A stretch of DNA of 64,000 nt from Sphingomonas mucosissima (GCF_002197665.1 NZ_NBBJ01000006.1:124001-188000), one strand, 5' to 3'; shown: positions 1 through 9,079, counted from the first letter of the stretch. The notes: a model not told the origin generated them from the sequence alone. Program-made: numbers and translations.

Positions 1-2249
1 CGCGCAAGAATGAGGAGCCGGTGGACGCCGCGGTTCGCATCGGCCGCCGTGTTATCGAGCTGCTGCAAGCGCGCGATGCCGACGGTTATGTTCTGCGGGT
101 CGACTTGCGGCTACGGCCGACGCCGGAGGTGACGCCAATCGCGGTGCCGATCGATGCGGCGATCGTCTATTACGAATCGCAAGCGCTGCCCTGGGAGCGG
201 GCGGCCTTCATTCGGGCCCGTCCGGCGGCGGGCGATCTGGCGCTCGGTCGGTCGTTTCTGGAGGCTATCGGCCCATTCATCTGGCGCCGCAGCCTGGATT
301 TTGGCGCGATCGGTGAGATCGTGGAGATCACGCGGCGCATTCGCGATCATCATTCGCAGGGGCAGACGTTTGGCCCCGGCTACGACCTGAAGCGCGGCCG
401 AGGCGGCATTCGCGAGATCGAATTCTTTGCGCAGATTCATCAGCTGATCCACGGTGGCCGTGATCCCGCGCTGCGGGTTGGCGACACGCGCGCGGCACTG
501 GCGGCGCTTGCCGCCTCTGGCCGGATCGAGGCGTGCGATGCGGCAGCGTTGAGTGAGGCCTATGTGGTATTGCGCACGGCCGAACATCGCGTGCAGATGA
601 TCGATGATCGCCAGACCCATTCGCTGCCGACGGGGGATGCGCTGGACCGTGTCGCCCGCTTGGATGGCCGGGCAGATGGGGAGGCGTTGCTCGCGCACTT
701 GCTGCCCCATGTCACGCGCGTGGCGGAGATTTTCGACCGGCTCGCCGCGCCCGGCGCGGCCGCCCTGTCGACCGATCCGGACACTCTGGCCGCCCATTTA
801 TCGCACGCCGGGCTAAACGACACGGCGGTCGCACTGACGCGAATCGCAAGCTGGCGCGCTGCCCGTTATCCGGCTCTCCGCAGCGCCGCGGCGCAGAGCG
901 CGCTCGAAGCCGTGCTGCCGGGCTTGATCGGCACGCTTGCTGAAGCGCCGGAGCCCAAAGCGGCGTTGAACCGGCTCGACCGGCTCTTCGAACGGCTGCC
1001 CAGTGCCGTGAACATCTTCCGGCTGCTCGAAGCTCGGCCCGCGCTTTCGGTGCTGCTGGTGCAGTTGCTCAGCCATGCACCGACGCTGGCAGAGGAACTT
1101 GCCCGCCGACCCGATCTGCTAGACGGCTTGATCGATGCGTCCGCCTTCGATGCGGTGCCGGGCGTTTCCGAGCTCGCTGCCGAGATGCGGTTGAAAACGG
1201 GGACCGACTATCAGGCGCAACTCGATCACGTGCGCCGGATCGTGGCGGATCGTCGGTTCGCACTTGGGGCGCAGATTATTGCCGGCGCTTCCGACCCCCT
1301 GGCGGTCGCCTCCGGCTACTCGCGAGTGGCGGAAGCCGCGATCGAGGTGCTCGCCACGGCGGCGGTGGACGAATTTTCGCGCGCGCACGGGCACGTGCCC
1401 GGTAGCGAATTCGTGATCCTGGCGCTTGGTCGGCTGGGCGGCGGCGCGCTTACCCAGGCCTCCGATCTCGATCTCGTTTACCTGTTCACAGGCGATTTCG
1501 CCGGGGAGTCGGATGGCCCTAAGCCGCTCGGTGCCACCTTATATTACAACCGCCTGGCGCAACGGGTAACCGCGGCACTTTCCGTGCCCACGGCCGCTGG
1601 CCCGCTATACCCGATCGACACTAGGCTGCGACCTTCGGGCAACCAGGGCCCGTTGGCCGTAAACTTCGAATCGTTCGCGCGGTATCAGCGCGAAAATGCC
1701 TGGACGTGGGAGCATATGGCGCTGACCCGCGCCCGCCCGGTGTTCGGTTCACCGGCTGCTCGCGAAGAATTGCAGGCGATCATCGACGATGTGCTCGGCG
1801 GCAACCGGCCGGAGCGGAATGTCATTGATGACGCGCTAAGAATGCGCGCCGACATGGCAGCGCACAAGCCGCCCGCCGGGCCGCTCGATGCCAAGCTGCT
1901 GCCCGGCGGGCTGGTTGACCTCGAATTTGCCGTGCACGTGCGGCAGCTCCAGACCCGGCGCGGCTTTGATCCGCATCTGGGGCGCGCCATTGCGGCGCTT
2001 GACCTGCCCCCGAGCCTCGGACCGGCGCACGATCTGCTAACCCGAATGATCGTGACGTTGCGGCTCGTGGCACCGGACGCAGCCGAGCCCGACCTTCCGG
2101 CGACCCGCGCGCTGATCGCGCGTGCCCTCCGGCTGGAAGACTGGTCGGCGGTCCGCGCGGCGCTGGACAGCGCGCGGCAGGAGGTTACGGCCGCGTGGAA
2201 AGGAGTGACTTATGGACATGCTGCCCGACGTGAAGGTGACGGCGCCTGA
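1..2249 (+). CDS. glnE: GlnE, bifunctional glutamine synthetase adenylyltransferase/deadenylase, 5'-truncated by window edge
   Basis: GlnE attaches and removes AMP on glutamine synthetase in response to nitrogen status. The reading frame (from base 3) is open to the window edge, so the true start and most of the N-terminal deadenylase domain lie outside; an internal GTG at 21 is not the real start. Visible are the end of the first nucleotidyltransferase domain (RVDLRLRP), the helical linker (KRGRGGIREIEFF), and the second domain with the metal-binding motif SDLDLVYLF, followed by DTRLRPSGNQGPL. About 748 codons of a protein that is usually 900-950 residues are present. The 3' end overlaps bcp by 38 bases. 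Family assignment is secure. Confidence 0.95.
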   Translation, partial: RKNEEPVDAAVRIGRRVIELLQARDADGYVLRVDLRLRPTPEVTPIAVPIDAAIVYYESQALPWERAAFIRARPAAGDLALGRSFLEAIGPFIWRRSLDFGAIGEIVEITRRIRDHHSQGQTFGPGYDLKRGRGGIREIEFFAQIHQLIHGGRDPALRVGDTRAALAALAASGRIEACDAAALSEAYVVLRTAEHRVQMIDDRQTHSLPTGDALDRVARLDGRADGEALLAHLLPHVTRVAEIFDRLAAPGAAALSTDPDTLAAHLSHAGLNDTAVALTRIASWRAARYPALRSAAAQSALEAVLPGLIGTLAEAPEPKAALNRLDRLFERLPSAVNIFRLLEARPALSVLLVQLLSHAPTLAEELARRPDLLDGLIDASAFDAVPGVSELAAEMRLKTGTDYQAQLDHVRRIVADRRFALGAQIIAGASDPLAVASGYSRVAEAAIEVLATAAVDEFSRAHGHVPGSEFVILALGRLGGGALTQASDLDLVYLFTGDFAGESDGPKPLGATLYYNRLAQRVTAALSVPTAAGPLYPIDTRLRPSGNQGPLAVNFESFARYQRENAWTWEHMALTRARPVFGSPAAREELQAIIDDVLGGNRPERNVIDDALRMRADMAAHKPPAGPLDAKLLPGGLVDLEFAVHVRQLQTRRGFDPHLGRAIAALDLPPSLGPAHDLLTRMIVTLRLVAPDAAEPDLPATRALIARALRLEDWSAVRAALDSARQEVTAAWKGVTYGHAARREGDGA

Positions 2250-2658
2250 CGGCACGGCCGTGCGCCTGAGGGACCAAGCACTGCCTCTGGTGGTCTATTT
2301 CTACCCGAAGGACGACACCAAAGGCTGCACCCGTGAAGCGCAGGACTTTTCGGCGCTCGCTGACGAGTTCACCAATGCGGGGGTCTCGGTGCTCGGAATT
2401 TCGCGCGACACGCCCGCAAAACACCAGAAGTTCATCGCCAAATACGACCTGGCGGTCGCGCTGGCGAGCGACGAGGACGGCTCTGCCTGTGAGGCGTTCG
2501 GTACCTGGGTGGAAAAGTCGATGTACGGCCGCACCTATATGGGAATCGAGCGCGCGACCTTTCTGTTCGACCGCGAGGGCCGTGTGGCCCGAGAATGGCG
2601 CAAGGTGAAGGTTGCCGGCCACGCCGACGCGGTGCTGGAAGCGGCGCGGGCGCTGTGA
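2212..2658 (+). CDS. bcp: BCP/PrxQ-type thioredoxin-dependent peroxiredoxin
   Basis: A 148-residue thiol peroxidase of the BCP/PrxQ family that reduces H2O2 and organic hydroperoxides. The peroxidatic cysteine is Cys39 in the motif DDTKGCTREA. The resolving cysteine five residues downstream in E. coli BCP is missing here (Gln44). The only other cysteine, Cys93 (DGSACEAFG), lines up with a non-resolving cysteine of E. coli BCP, so this may act as a 1-Cys enzyme. The start is inside the end of glnE but is supported by a strong ribosome site (GGAAAGGAG at 2197-2205) seven bases before the ATG. The stop overlaps the next gene by 3 bases (GTGA), suggesting coupled translation. Confidence 0.93.
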   Translation: MDMLPDVKVTAPDGTAVRLRDQALPLVVYFYPKDDTKGCTREAQDFSALADEFTNAGVSVLGISRDTPAKHQKFIAKYDLAVALASDEDGSACEAFGTWVEKSMYGRTYMGIERATFLFDREGRVAREWRKVKVAGHADAVLEAARAL

Positions 2659-3443
2659 ACAGCGTCGCCGACGCAGCGCGCCGCGTGCTGACCGCCGCTG
2701 ACCCGAATGAAAAGGTGAAGGCCGCCCGCCAAGCGGCACGAGCGTGGCGGCAGGGCAAATTGGCTCACTCCTTTGATGCGGCTATGCCGGACGTTCCCGC
2801 TCGTCCAGCGCTTCCGGAACTGCTGCCGCCGAACCGCATGCCCAAGCGTGGGAAGGGCGGCTCGGAACGTGGCAGGCTGGCGCTGCTGCACGCGCTGGCA
2901 CACATCGAGTTCGTCGCCATGCACCTGGCCTTCGACATGGCGGCACGGTTCGGCGCCGGATTCCCGCGCGACTTCGTGGATGATTGGTTCTCGGTCGGCG
3001 CGGACGAGGCCATGCATTTCGCCATTCTTGACCGCCGGCTGCGGGCGCTTGGCAGCTTCTACGGCGCGCTGCCCGCCCACGCTGGCTTGTGGGAGGCGGC
3101 AAGTGCCACCGCGCACGACCCTCTCGCCCGGTTGGCCGTGGTGCCGATGGCGCTGGAAGCGCGCGGGCTGGATGTGACGCCAGTCACCGTCGAGCGGTTC
3201 CGCATGAGCGGGGACGAGACCAGCGCGCGCGTCCTCGAGCGCATCTACAACGACGAGATCCGTCATGTGCGCTTTGGAACAAAGTGGTTCGACGCAGGAT
3301 GCAAAGATAAGGGCCTGATTCCCGCGGCTCACTGGCAATCCCTGATTGGAACGCATTTTCGCGGGGTGGTGAAAGGCCCGTTCAACGACTCAGCGCGCGA
3401 CTCTGCCGGCCTGACGCGGGAATATTACGCCGCTATTGCCTAA
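2655..3443 (+). CDS. DUF455 family ferritin-like protein
   Basis: A 262-residue protein of the DUF455 family, which has a ferritin-like four-helix fold with a likely di-iron site; its cellular role is not established. The candidate metal ligands are all visible: Glu85 (HIEF), Glu118 and His121 (DEAMHF), Glu168 (LEARGLD) and Glu201/His204 (NDEIRH). The open frame extends to 2595, but a GTG at 2655 that overlaps the bcp stop as GTGA matches the family N-terminus much better. Placement directly behind a peroxiredoxin would suit an iron or oxidative-stress role, but that is inference from context only. Confidence 0.85.
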   Translation: MNSVADAARRVLTAADPNEKVKAARQAARAWRQGKLAHSFDAAMPDVPARPALPELLPPNRMPKRGKGGSERGRLALLHALAHIEFVAMHLAFDMAARFGAGFPRDFVDDWFSVGADEAMHFAILDRRLRALGSFYGALPAHAGLWEAASATAHDPLARLAVVPMALEARGLDVTPVTVERFRMSGDETSARVLERIYNDEIRHVRFGTKWFDAGCKDKGLIPAAHWQSLIGTHFRGVVKGPFNDSARDSAGLTREYYAAIA

Positions 3444-3568
3444 TGTACGTAGAAGGAGCCAGTGATCGGTGTCCGGGGAGCGGGGGGCCGCAATCCAGAC
3501 CAGTTTCGATACTGCGCGTCGGGCGTGTCTCGGCGGGTGCCATATCAACGATCTCGTCTTGGGGTTCG

Positions 3569-4777
3569 ATGACCAACCATTCGTCCACGCCGATTAACCG
3601 CCTCGCCTCTGGCGCTCGCCTGCTGTTCTCCACGCAAAAGGTAGTGTTTCACGACGGCCGCTCCGTTCGGCGCATGCACATCGGCCGCGGTTCGCAGACC
3701 GCTCTCGCCGGTGCCGCTGCCGTCATGGTCGCCTTTGCTGGATATGGCGCCGCGACGGCAACGAGCCAGGCAGCCGCCGCGGCTGGCCTTGCCGCTGCGC
3801 CGAAGTCGCAGCAGCGGATCGAGACCATGGAGCGCAAGCTGGCGCACATGCAGAGCCGCGTGGCGACGATCCGCAAGACGGCCGAACAGCACGCGAGCCG
3901 GCTTGAGCAACGCCAGGCGCTGCTCGCCGCCGCGTTGACCGGCGTGGGTGATGAAAAGAAGCTCGCGCTGGCGACGCTGAAGATCGATCCTACCGGTGAT
4001 CGCCTGGCTGCCTTCGCCATTGCGCCGTTCGGAGAGGTCGAGCGCCGCCAGTCTCTGCTTGCTGACGCCGCGCTGGAGCAGTTGCAGGCACGCTATCAAC
4101 TCGCGACGCAAGAGATCCGCGAACGCGGATTGCGCCCCGAGCGACTGGTGAAGGGTCGCCAGCAGGCAGCCATGGGCGGTCCGCTGATCCCGGCAGCCAG
4201 TGCCGAGGCAACGGCTGACCTGAATGCGGATGCGCAGTTCCGCTCTTTGTTCATGACATGGAAGAAGCTGGACTCGCTGGAGCAGGGGGTGATTTCCATC
4301 CCCTCGGTGCAGCCGGTTCAACACCTTACTTTTACCAGCAACTTCGGTGTTCGCAGCGACCCGTTCCGTGGCACCGCCGCAATGCATGCCGGCGTTGATA
4401 TCCCCGGCCCCACGGGAACCCCGATCTATGCCACCGCCGATGGCGTGGTGAACCATGCCGGTCGCCAGGGTGGCTATGGAAACCTGGTCGAACTCAACCA
4501 TGGCAAGGGGATCACCACCCGCTATGGCCACCTTTCCAAGATCATCGTCGGCGACAATGCGCGCGTGCGCCGCGGACAGATCATCGGTCTGATGGGGTCG
4601 ACCGGGCGTTCAACCGGCCCGCACCTTCATTATGAGGTCCGTATCGATGGTGCGGCGGTCAATCCGGTGCCGTTCTTGACGACGGCGGACTATCTGCTTG
4701 CGGCACAGGATCGCTCGGTCGGGCATATTCCGGTCTCCACCGGCGGTCCGGCGGCTCAGGACGCGCTGGATCACTGA
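3569..4777 (+). CDS. Membrane-anchored M23 (LytM-type) peptidoglycan endopeptidase
   Basis: A 402-residue murein hydrolase of the M23 family, or an activator of this fold. After a cytoplasmic N-terminus comes one transmembrane segment (about residues 43-64), then a coiled-coil stretch (about 80-190), then the C-terminal M23 domain. All zinc ligands are intact: His273 and Asp277 (HAGVD) and the HLH pair His352/His354, so it should be catalytically active. The open frame begins at 3443, but the first 42 residues look non-coding; I chose the ATG at 3569, preceded by a GGGG-rich site. It acts in the periplasm, probably in septal or side-wall peptidoglycan remodelling. Confidence 0.88.
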   Translation: MTNHSSTPINRLASGARLLFSTQKVVFHDGRSVRRMHIGRGSQTALAGAAAVMVAFAGYGAATATSQAAAAAGLAAAPKSQQRIETMERKLAHMQSRVATIRKTAEQHASRLEQRQALLAAALTGVGDEKKLALATLKIDPTGDRLAAFAIAPFGEVERRQSLLADAALEQLQARYQLATQEIRERGLRPERLVKGRQQAAMGGPLIPAASAEATADLNADAQFRSLFMTWKKLDSLEQGVISIPSVQPVQHLTFTSNFGVRSDPFRGTAAMHAGVDIPGPTGTPIYATADGVVNHAGRQGGYGNLVELNHGKGITTRYGHLSKIIVGDNARVRRGQIIGLMGSTGRSTGPHLHYEVRIDGAAVNPVPFLTTADYLLAAQDRSVGHIPVSTGGPAAQDALDH

Positions 4778-4846
4778 GGGGGATCAGCTCGCACCCGCGG
4801 GTGAACGCGGGTTGCGGGCGGGGTAGCGGGGGCTTATCTCAGCCAT

Positions 4847-5185
4847 ATGGCTACACTCGCTGGCGACATCGCCTTGACCCCTGCCGCAGCGGCCCGTGTC
4901 GCTGCCATCGCAGCCAAGCAGAACAAGCCTGCAATCTTGCGCCTTTCGGTCGAAGGGGGCGGGTGTTCGGGCTTTCAATATTGCTTCGGCTTCGCTGAGG
5001 CGCCGGAGGCTGGCGACATCATCGCAGAAACTGACGGCGTGCGGTTGGTGGTCGACGACGTGAGCGTTGATCTCGTCCGCGGTGCGTCGGTCGATTATGT
5101 CGAATCGCTCGGCGGCGCTGCGTTCAAGGTGGACAACCCGAACGCTGCGTCGGGTTGCGGTTGCGGCACCAGCTTCTCGGTGTAA
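4847..5185 (+). CDS. erpA: A-type iron-sulfur carrier protein (ErpA/IscA/HesB family)
   Basis: A 112-residue A-type carrier that receives Fe-S clusters from the assembly scaffold and delivers them to target enzymes. The three conserved cysteines are present: Cys40 (GGGCSGF) and Cys104/Cys106 (GCGCG). No suf or isc genes adjoin it, which is typical of ErpA rather than SufA/IscA, so the symbol is probable rather than certain. IspH, also in this window, is a classical ErpA-dependent enzyme. The stop is followed 10 bases later by xth. Confidence 0.9.
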   Translation: MATLAGDIALTPAAAARVAAIAAKQNKPAILRLSVEGGGCSGFQYCFGFAEAPEAGDIIAETDGVRLVVDDVSVDLVRGASVDYVESLGGAAFKVDNPNAASGCGCGTSFSV

Positions 5186-5195
5186 TGCCGCTGAC

Positions 5196-5966
5196 GTGAA
5201 GATCGTCACTTACAACGTCAACGGCATCAAGGCGCGCTTGCCGCGCCTGCTGGAATATCTCGCTGAGCAGCAGCCGGACATCGTCTGCCTGCAGGAGCTG
5301 AAATCCAGCGATGAGACCTTTCCCATCCAGGAAGTGCGCGAGGCCGGCTATGGCGCCTGCTGGCACGGGCAGAAGGGCTTCAACGGTGTTGCGGTGCTGG
5401 CACGGGGAAGCGATCCCTTCGAGCGTCAGCGCGGGCTGGAGGGCGAGCCGGAAGACGAGCATAGTCGGTATCTCGAATGTGAGATCAACGGCTTAACCGT
5501 CGCCTCGATCTACCTGCCCAATGGGAACCCGCAGCCTGGGCCCAAATTCGACTACAAGCTCCGCTGGATCGACCGCCTGTCACGGCGCGCCCGCGAACTC
5601 TTCGCGGCCGAGGTGCCGGCGATACTGGCCGGCGACTACAACGTGATCCCGAACGACGATGACACGTTTTCAGTGCGCGCCATGGCCAGTGATGCCCTGA
5701 TGCAGCCGGAAAGCCGTGCGGGATATCGCGCGCTGCTGGCGCAGGGGTGGACGGACGCCTTGCGAGTCCGCAACCCCGGTGGCGGCGTCTGGACCTTCTG
5801 GGATTATCAGGCGGGGGCGTGGCAGCGTGATGCCGGCTTCCGGATCGATCATCTCTTGTTGTCACCCGCAGTGGCCGATCGCCTGTCGGACGCCGGCGTC
5901 GACAAGGAATATCGCGGGCGTGAAAAGGCCAGCGATCACGTGCCTACCTGGGTTCGTCTGCGCTAG
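5196..5966 (+). CDS. xth: Exodeoxyribonuclease III
   Basis: A 256-residue AP endonuclease/3'-5' exonuclease of the ExoIII (EEP) family that acts in base-excision repair. Catalytic residues are visible: Asn7 (YNVNGIK), Glu34 (LQELK), Asp147/Asn149 (GDYNV) and the terminal Asp247-His248 pair (SDHVP). The open frame runs upstream to 5067 inside erpA, but the family N-terminus (KIVTYNVNG) shows that the GTG at 5196 is the start, ten bases after the erpA stop; the two are probably co-transcribed. Confidence 0.93.
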   Translation: MKIVTYNVNGIKARLPRLLEYLAEQQPDIVCLQELKSSDETFPIQEVREAGYGACWHGQKGFNGVAVLARGSDPFERQRGLEGEPEDEHSRYLECEINGLTVASIYLPNGNPQPGPKFDYKLRWIDRLSRRARELFAAEVPAILAGDYNVIPNDDDTFSVRAMASDALMQPESRAGYRALLAQGWTDALRVRNPGGGVWTFWDYQAGAWQRDAGFRIDHLLLSPAVADRLSDAGVDKEYRGREKASDHVPTWVRLR

Positions 5967-6177
5967 CCGAACAGCGGGGTGGGGCAGGTCCGGTCAGGAT
6001 CGACAGCCCTTGTTACCGGACAGTGACGTTCGCCTACGAACGCAGTGGTGCGGTGCGTCCGGATGCGTACAGTCGACATTTCGCAAGATCCGCCGCGAGT
6101 TGGCGATCTTCACCGAAGATCAGCGAAGGGCTGATGGAGTGATTTGCTAAGTCTTTGAATTTACGTTCGCCACGAAC

Positions 6178-6194
6178 TTGGCACGGCCTGTGCA
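6178..6194 (+). promoter_or_regulatory. Candidate sigma-54 (RpoN) promoter
   Basis: The site TTGGCACGGCCTGTGCA has the invariant GG and GC dinucleotides exactly 10 bases apart and differs from the -24/-12 consensus (TGGCACG-N4-TTGC) at one base. A transcript would begin near 6205 and reach the small secreted protein start at 6247. The rest of 5967-6246 shows no gene. Pattern match only; no enhancer site was identified. Confidence 0.4.
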
Positions 6195-6246
6195 AAAGGT
6201 CTGGTGGAGGCGCACTAGAGCGCCGCCGGACCTGAAAGGACCTGCC

Positions 6247-6489
6247 ATGACGATGATCGCACTCGCCGCTGCCCTCGCCTTCGGAACTGCTGCTCCCGAG
6301 CCCGCACCGGCTCCCGCTCCCGTCACCGCACCTGCGGAACAGCGCCTGACGCAGACCATCAATCCTGAAACCGACATGCGCCGTGTCTGCGTGATCGACA
6401 CGGTCACCGGCCCCGGTTCTGCGCGTCGCTACTGCCAGTCTCGTTCGTTGTGGGTCGCTCAGGGCACCGATCCGCTTGCCAAGCGGTGA
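6247..6489 (+). CDS. Small secreted protein, unknown function
   Basis: An 80-residue protein with a short hydrophobic leader (MTMIALAAALAFGTAA), a Pro-Ala repeat linker, and a small domain with two cysteines (RRVCVID and RRYCQSR) that could form a disulfide in the periplasm. The start is an ATG with a good ribosome site (GAAAGGA, 6235-6241 region); the frame stays open to 6178 but the upstream residues do not look coded. I recognise no named family. It stands alone, 243 bases before the convergent acyltransferase gene, and may be driven by the sigma-54-like site upstream. Confidence 0.65.
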   Translation: MTMIALAAALAFGTAAPEPAPAPAPVTAPAEQRLTQTINPETDMRRVCVIDTVTGPGSARRYCQSRSLWVAQGTDPLAKR

Positions 6490-6732
6490 ACGCTCCTGCG
6501 GGCACAACGGGGCCTGCCGGAACAGGAGACGAGAGGATGAGGCGCTGAGGTTCGTGATGAGAGCAGTGGCGACGGCCGGTCAGCCGATCCATGTCGATGG
6601 GTCGGGCCCGGGGAAGACCGCCACCCTCACGCGAGCCTCAGCCAAGATGGCCTGCCGCGTGGCCCTCGGGTAAGCACAGCGCCTCAAGCGTGATCGGGTC
6701 CCGCACCATGCGGGACGCCGGCAACGCCCGAG

Positions 6733-7887
6733 CTAAAGCGCCTTCTCGTAAACCTGATATACTTTGTTGACGCGGCTATCGATTGTCTCGGCAATCGAGC
6801 GCATCCCCTGATTGTCATCAAGGATCCAACCGATTTCACCGCGCGTCGCGCCATAGCGCGTAATCGACGCGCGCCGGATATATTCTATCATCATAAACGC
6901 CAGCTGGCTCGCCAATCGCGAGGATTGCAGTTCCTTCACGACCCCCATCAGCGGCACGCGCATGGTGCGCACCTTTGGGCGGCGCAGCCACAGGAGCAGT
7001 TTTGCCCAGCCGAAGGGAAGTAAAGAGCCGTTCAGCTTGGCAAGCGGCTCGTTCAGATCGGGCAGGGTGATCATGAAAGCGACCGGCTTGCCGTCCAGCT
7101 CGGCAATACGAATGAGATCGTTGAACACGATCGGCTTCAGCTTGACGCCCACGTCCCTAATCTCCGGCGGCGTCAGCGGCACGAAGCCCCAATTGTCGCT
7201 CCACGCATCGTTGAGGATCGACAGGATGATCGCCGCTTCCTCATCAAACCGCGACTTGTCGACCATGCGGACAGTTATGCGCGCGTTCTTTTCACCTGAC
7301 TTGATAATGCGCTGAACGATTGGCGGGAAATCCTGCGTGATGTCCAGTTCATAGCACATCATCTGCTTGGCCGGTTGGTAACCGGCGCCTTCGATCCAGC
7401 CGCGATATTCACGCTTTGCGTGACCCATCATAATGGTTGGCGGATGATCATAGCCTTCGATCAGCAGCCCCGGCTCCTCCCAGATCGATTGAGAGATAGG
7501 CCCCAGCACCCGCGTCATTCCCTGGTCGCGCAGCCATTGTTCGGCAGCTGCGAGCAGGGCTGTGAAGACGCCAGCGTCCTCCGCCTCCATCAATCCCCAT
7601 TGGCCCGTACCTGGCCCAAAGCCCTGAGCAGTCGGCATCTCGAGCGCCAGCGTGTCGATGTGCGCCGAGATGCGGCCCACGGTCCGGCCGTTTCGCTCGG
7701 CCAGAAACAGCTGCGCCTTGGCGTGGCTGTACCAGCCGTTTTTCTCCGGCGCGAGGAGGCTCAGCGCTTCGCTCTTCAGCGGGGGCACCCAGTTCGGATC
7801 GTCGCGATATAGGCGGAACGGTAGGTCGACGAACGTCTTGCGATCGCGCTTGGTTTGCACGGGTCGGATGGTGAGAGAGCCTGCCAT
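6733..7887 (-). CDS. GNAT-fold N-acyltransferase, candidate bacterial ceramide synthase (bCerS)
   Basis: A 384-residue protein of the GNAT-like acyltransferase family that is widespread in alphaproteobacteria (opening TIRPV-TKRDRKTFVDLPFRLY, then GPGTGQWGL and GPISQSIWEEPG). In Caulobacter, gene CC_1154 (CCNA_01212), an N-acyltransferase needed for ceramide formation, is to my knowledge of this type; it would acylate the amine of the sphingoid base. The presence of spt, acp and cerR 6-8 kb away supports this. Length and architecture fit a complete gene. The start ATG at 7887 lies 96 bases from the divergent desaturase start, so they share a promoter region. Function is inferred from family and context. 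Confidence 0.72.
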   Translation of the reverse strand: MAGSLTIRPVQTKRDRKTFVDLPFRLYRDDPNWVPPLKSEALSLLAPEKNGWYSHAKAQLFLAERNGRTVGRISAHIDTLALEMPTAQGFGPGTGQWGLMEAEDAGVFTALLAAAEQWLRDQGMTRVLGPISQSIWEEPGLLIEGYDHPPTIMMGHAKREYRGWIEGAGYQPAKQMMCYELDITQDFPPIVQRIIKSGEKNARITVRMVDKSRFDEEAAIILSILNDAWSDNWGFVPLTPPEIRDVGVKLKPIVFNDLIRIAELDGKPVAFMITLPDLNEPLAKLNGSLLPFGWAKLLLWLRRPKVRTMRVPLMGVVKELQSSRLASQLAFMMIEYIRRASITRYGATRGEIGWILDDNQGMRSIAETIDSRVNKVYQVYEKAL

Positions 7888-7983
7888 GTCACGCTCTGTA
7901 ATCGCCTGGGGCTATCATGGCGAGCGGCCTTTCCGCAATGGGCAAGGGTGTTGCAGCCACTGTGTCGCCACTATCTGTGTGTA

Positions 7984-9072
7984 ATGGACACCCTCATGAC
8001 GACCACGACTTTTGCCCGCACCAGCGCTTCGCCCACCGCGCGTGTGCCGATCGCAGATGATCGCGCCATGCTGAAGGCAGCTGCGGAGCTGACCCGCGAT
8101 CTCAATGCGCCGCGTCCGTCGGTCTATTGGGCGGACTTTGTCGCGTCGGCGGTGCTTGGCTACGCCGCGCTCGGTGTGGCGATCGTGGCGGGCCCCTTGT
8201 GGCTCACACTGGCTGCCGGCGTTGTTGCCATGCTCGCGCTGTACCGCGGCATGAGCTTCATTCACGAGCTCACCCATGTGAAGCATTCGGCGCTGCCGGG
8301 CTTTCGCCTGGGGTATAACGTGCTCATCGGCGTGCCGATGCTTGTGCCGTCCTTCATGTATGAAGGCGTTCACAATCTGCATCACGCGCGTACGCGCTAT
8401 GGCACGTCGGAAGACCCCGAATATTTGCCACTGGCGTTGATGAAGCCGTGGTCGCTGCCCTTGTTCGTGTTGATCGCGGCGCTTGCGCCCGTCGCCTTGA
8501 TCCTCCGCTATGGCGTGCTGTCACCCCTGTCGCTCGTCGTTCCGGGGCTGCGGCGCGCGGTTGTGGAACGTTACTCGGCGTTGGCGATCAATCCGCATTT
8601 CCGTCGCCGTATGCCGGAGGGCGAGGCGGCGAAGCAGTGGAACCGGATCGAAACCGCCTGTGCGGTGTGGGCGATGTCGCTGATCGCGCTGGTGGCCACA
8701 GGATCCATATCACCGCGCGCCTTCGCCATCATGATGATCGTTGCGTCGGCCGTAGCCGTCGTGAACCAGCTTCGCACGCTGGTCGCCCATCTTTGGGAGA
8801 ATGACGGCGAGCCGATGACGGTGACGGCGCAGTATCTTGATTCGGTCAACGTGCCGCCTCCGGCGACGCTGCCGGCGCTTTGGGCGCCAGTCGGCCTGCG
8901 CTACCACGCGCTTCATCATTTGCTGCCGGGTCTGCCCTACCACGCGCTGGGCGAGGCGCATCGGCGCCTGAGCGCGGTGCTGGATCAGGACTCGCCTTAT
9001 TACAAGGCGAACTACGCCGGCATGCCAGGCCTGGTGGCGAAGATCGCGCGCAGCACCATGCTGCCGCGCTAA
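7984..9072 (+). CDS. Membrane fatty-acid desaturase/hydroxylase family protein
   Basis: A 362-residue integral membrane di-iron protein. The three histidine boxes are complete: His94/His98 (HELTH), His130/133/134 (HNLHH) and His308/311/312 (HALHH), plus His269; hydrophobic segments lie near 52-88, 155-185 and 225-262. Members desaturate or hydroxylate acyl chains. Because it is divergent from the ceramide synthase-like gene, the ceramide or its acyl chain is a plausible substrate, but a phospholipid substrate is equally possible. Two starts are close together (7984 and 7996); I kept the first. The upstream open frame to 7855 overlaps the divergent gene and is not believed. Confidence 0.85.
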   Translation: MDTLMTTTTFARTSASPTARVPIADDRAMLKAAAELTRDLNAPRPSVYWADFVASAVLGYAALGVAIVAGPLWLTLAAGVVAMLALYRGMSFIHELTHVKHSALPGFRLGYNVLIGVPMLVPSFMYEGVHNLHHARTRYGTSEDPEYLPLALMKPWSLPLFVLIAALAPVALILRYGVLSPLSLVVPGLRRAVVERYSALAINPHFRRRMPEGEAAKQWNRIETACAVWAMSLIALVATGSISPRAFAIMMIVASAVAVVNQLRTLVAHLWENDGEPMTVTAQYLDSVNVPPPATLPALWAPVGLRYHALHHLLPGLPYHALGEAHRRLSAVLDQDSPYYKANYAGMPGLVAKIARSTMLPR

Positions 9073-9079
9073 CTGGCAA

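Noticed and set aside
6476..6673. Short open frame after the small secreted protein
   Set aside because: No ribosome site, no signal or domain, overlaps the end of the previous gene; reads like intergenic sequence.
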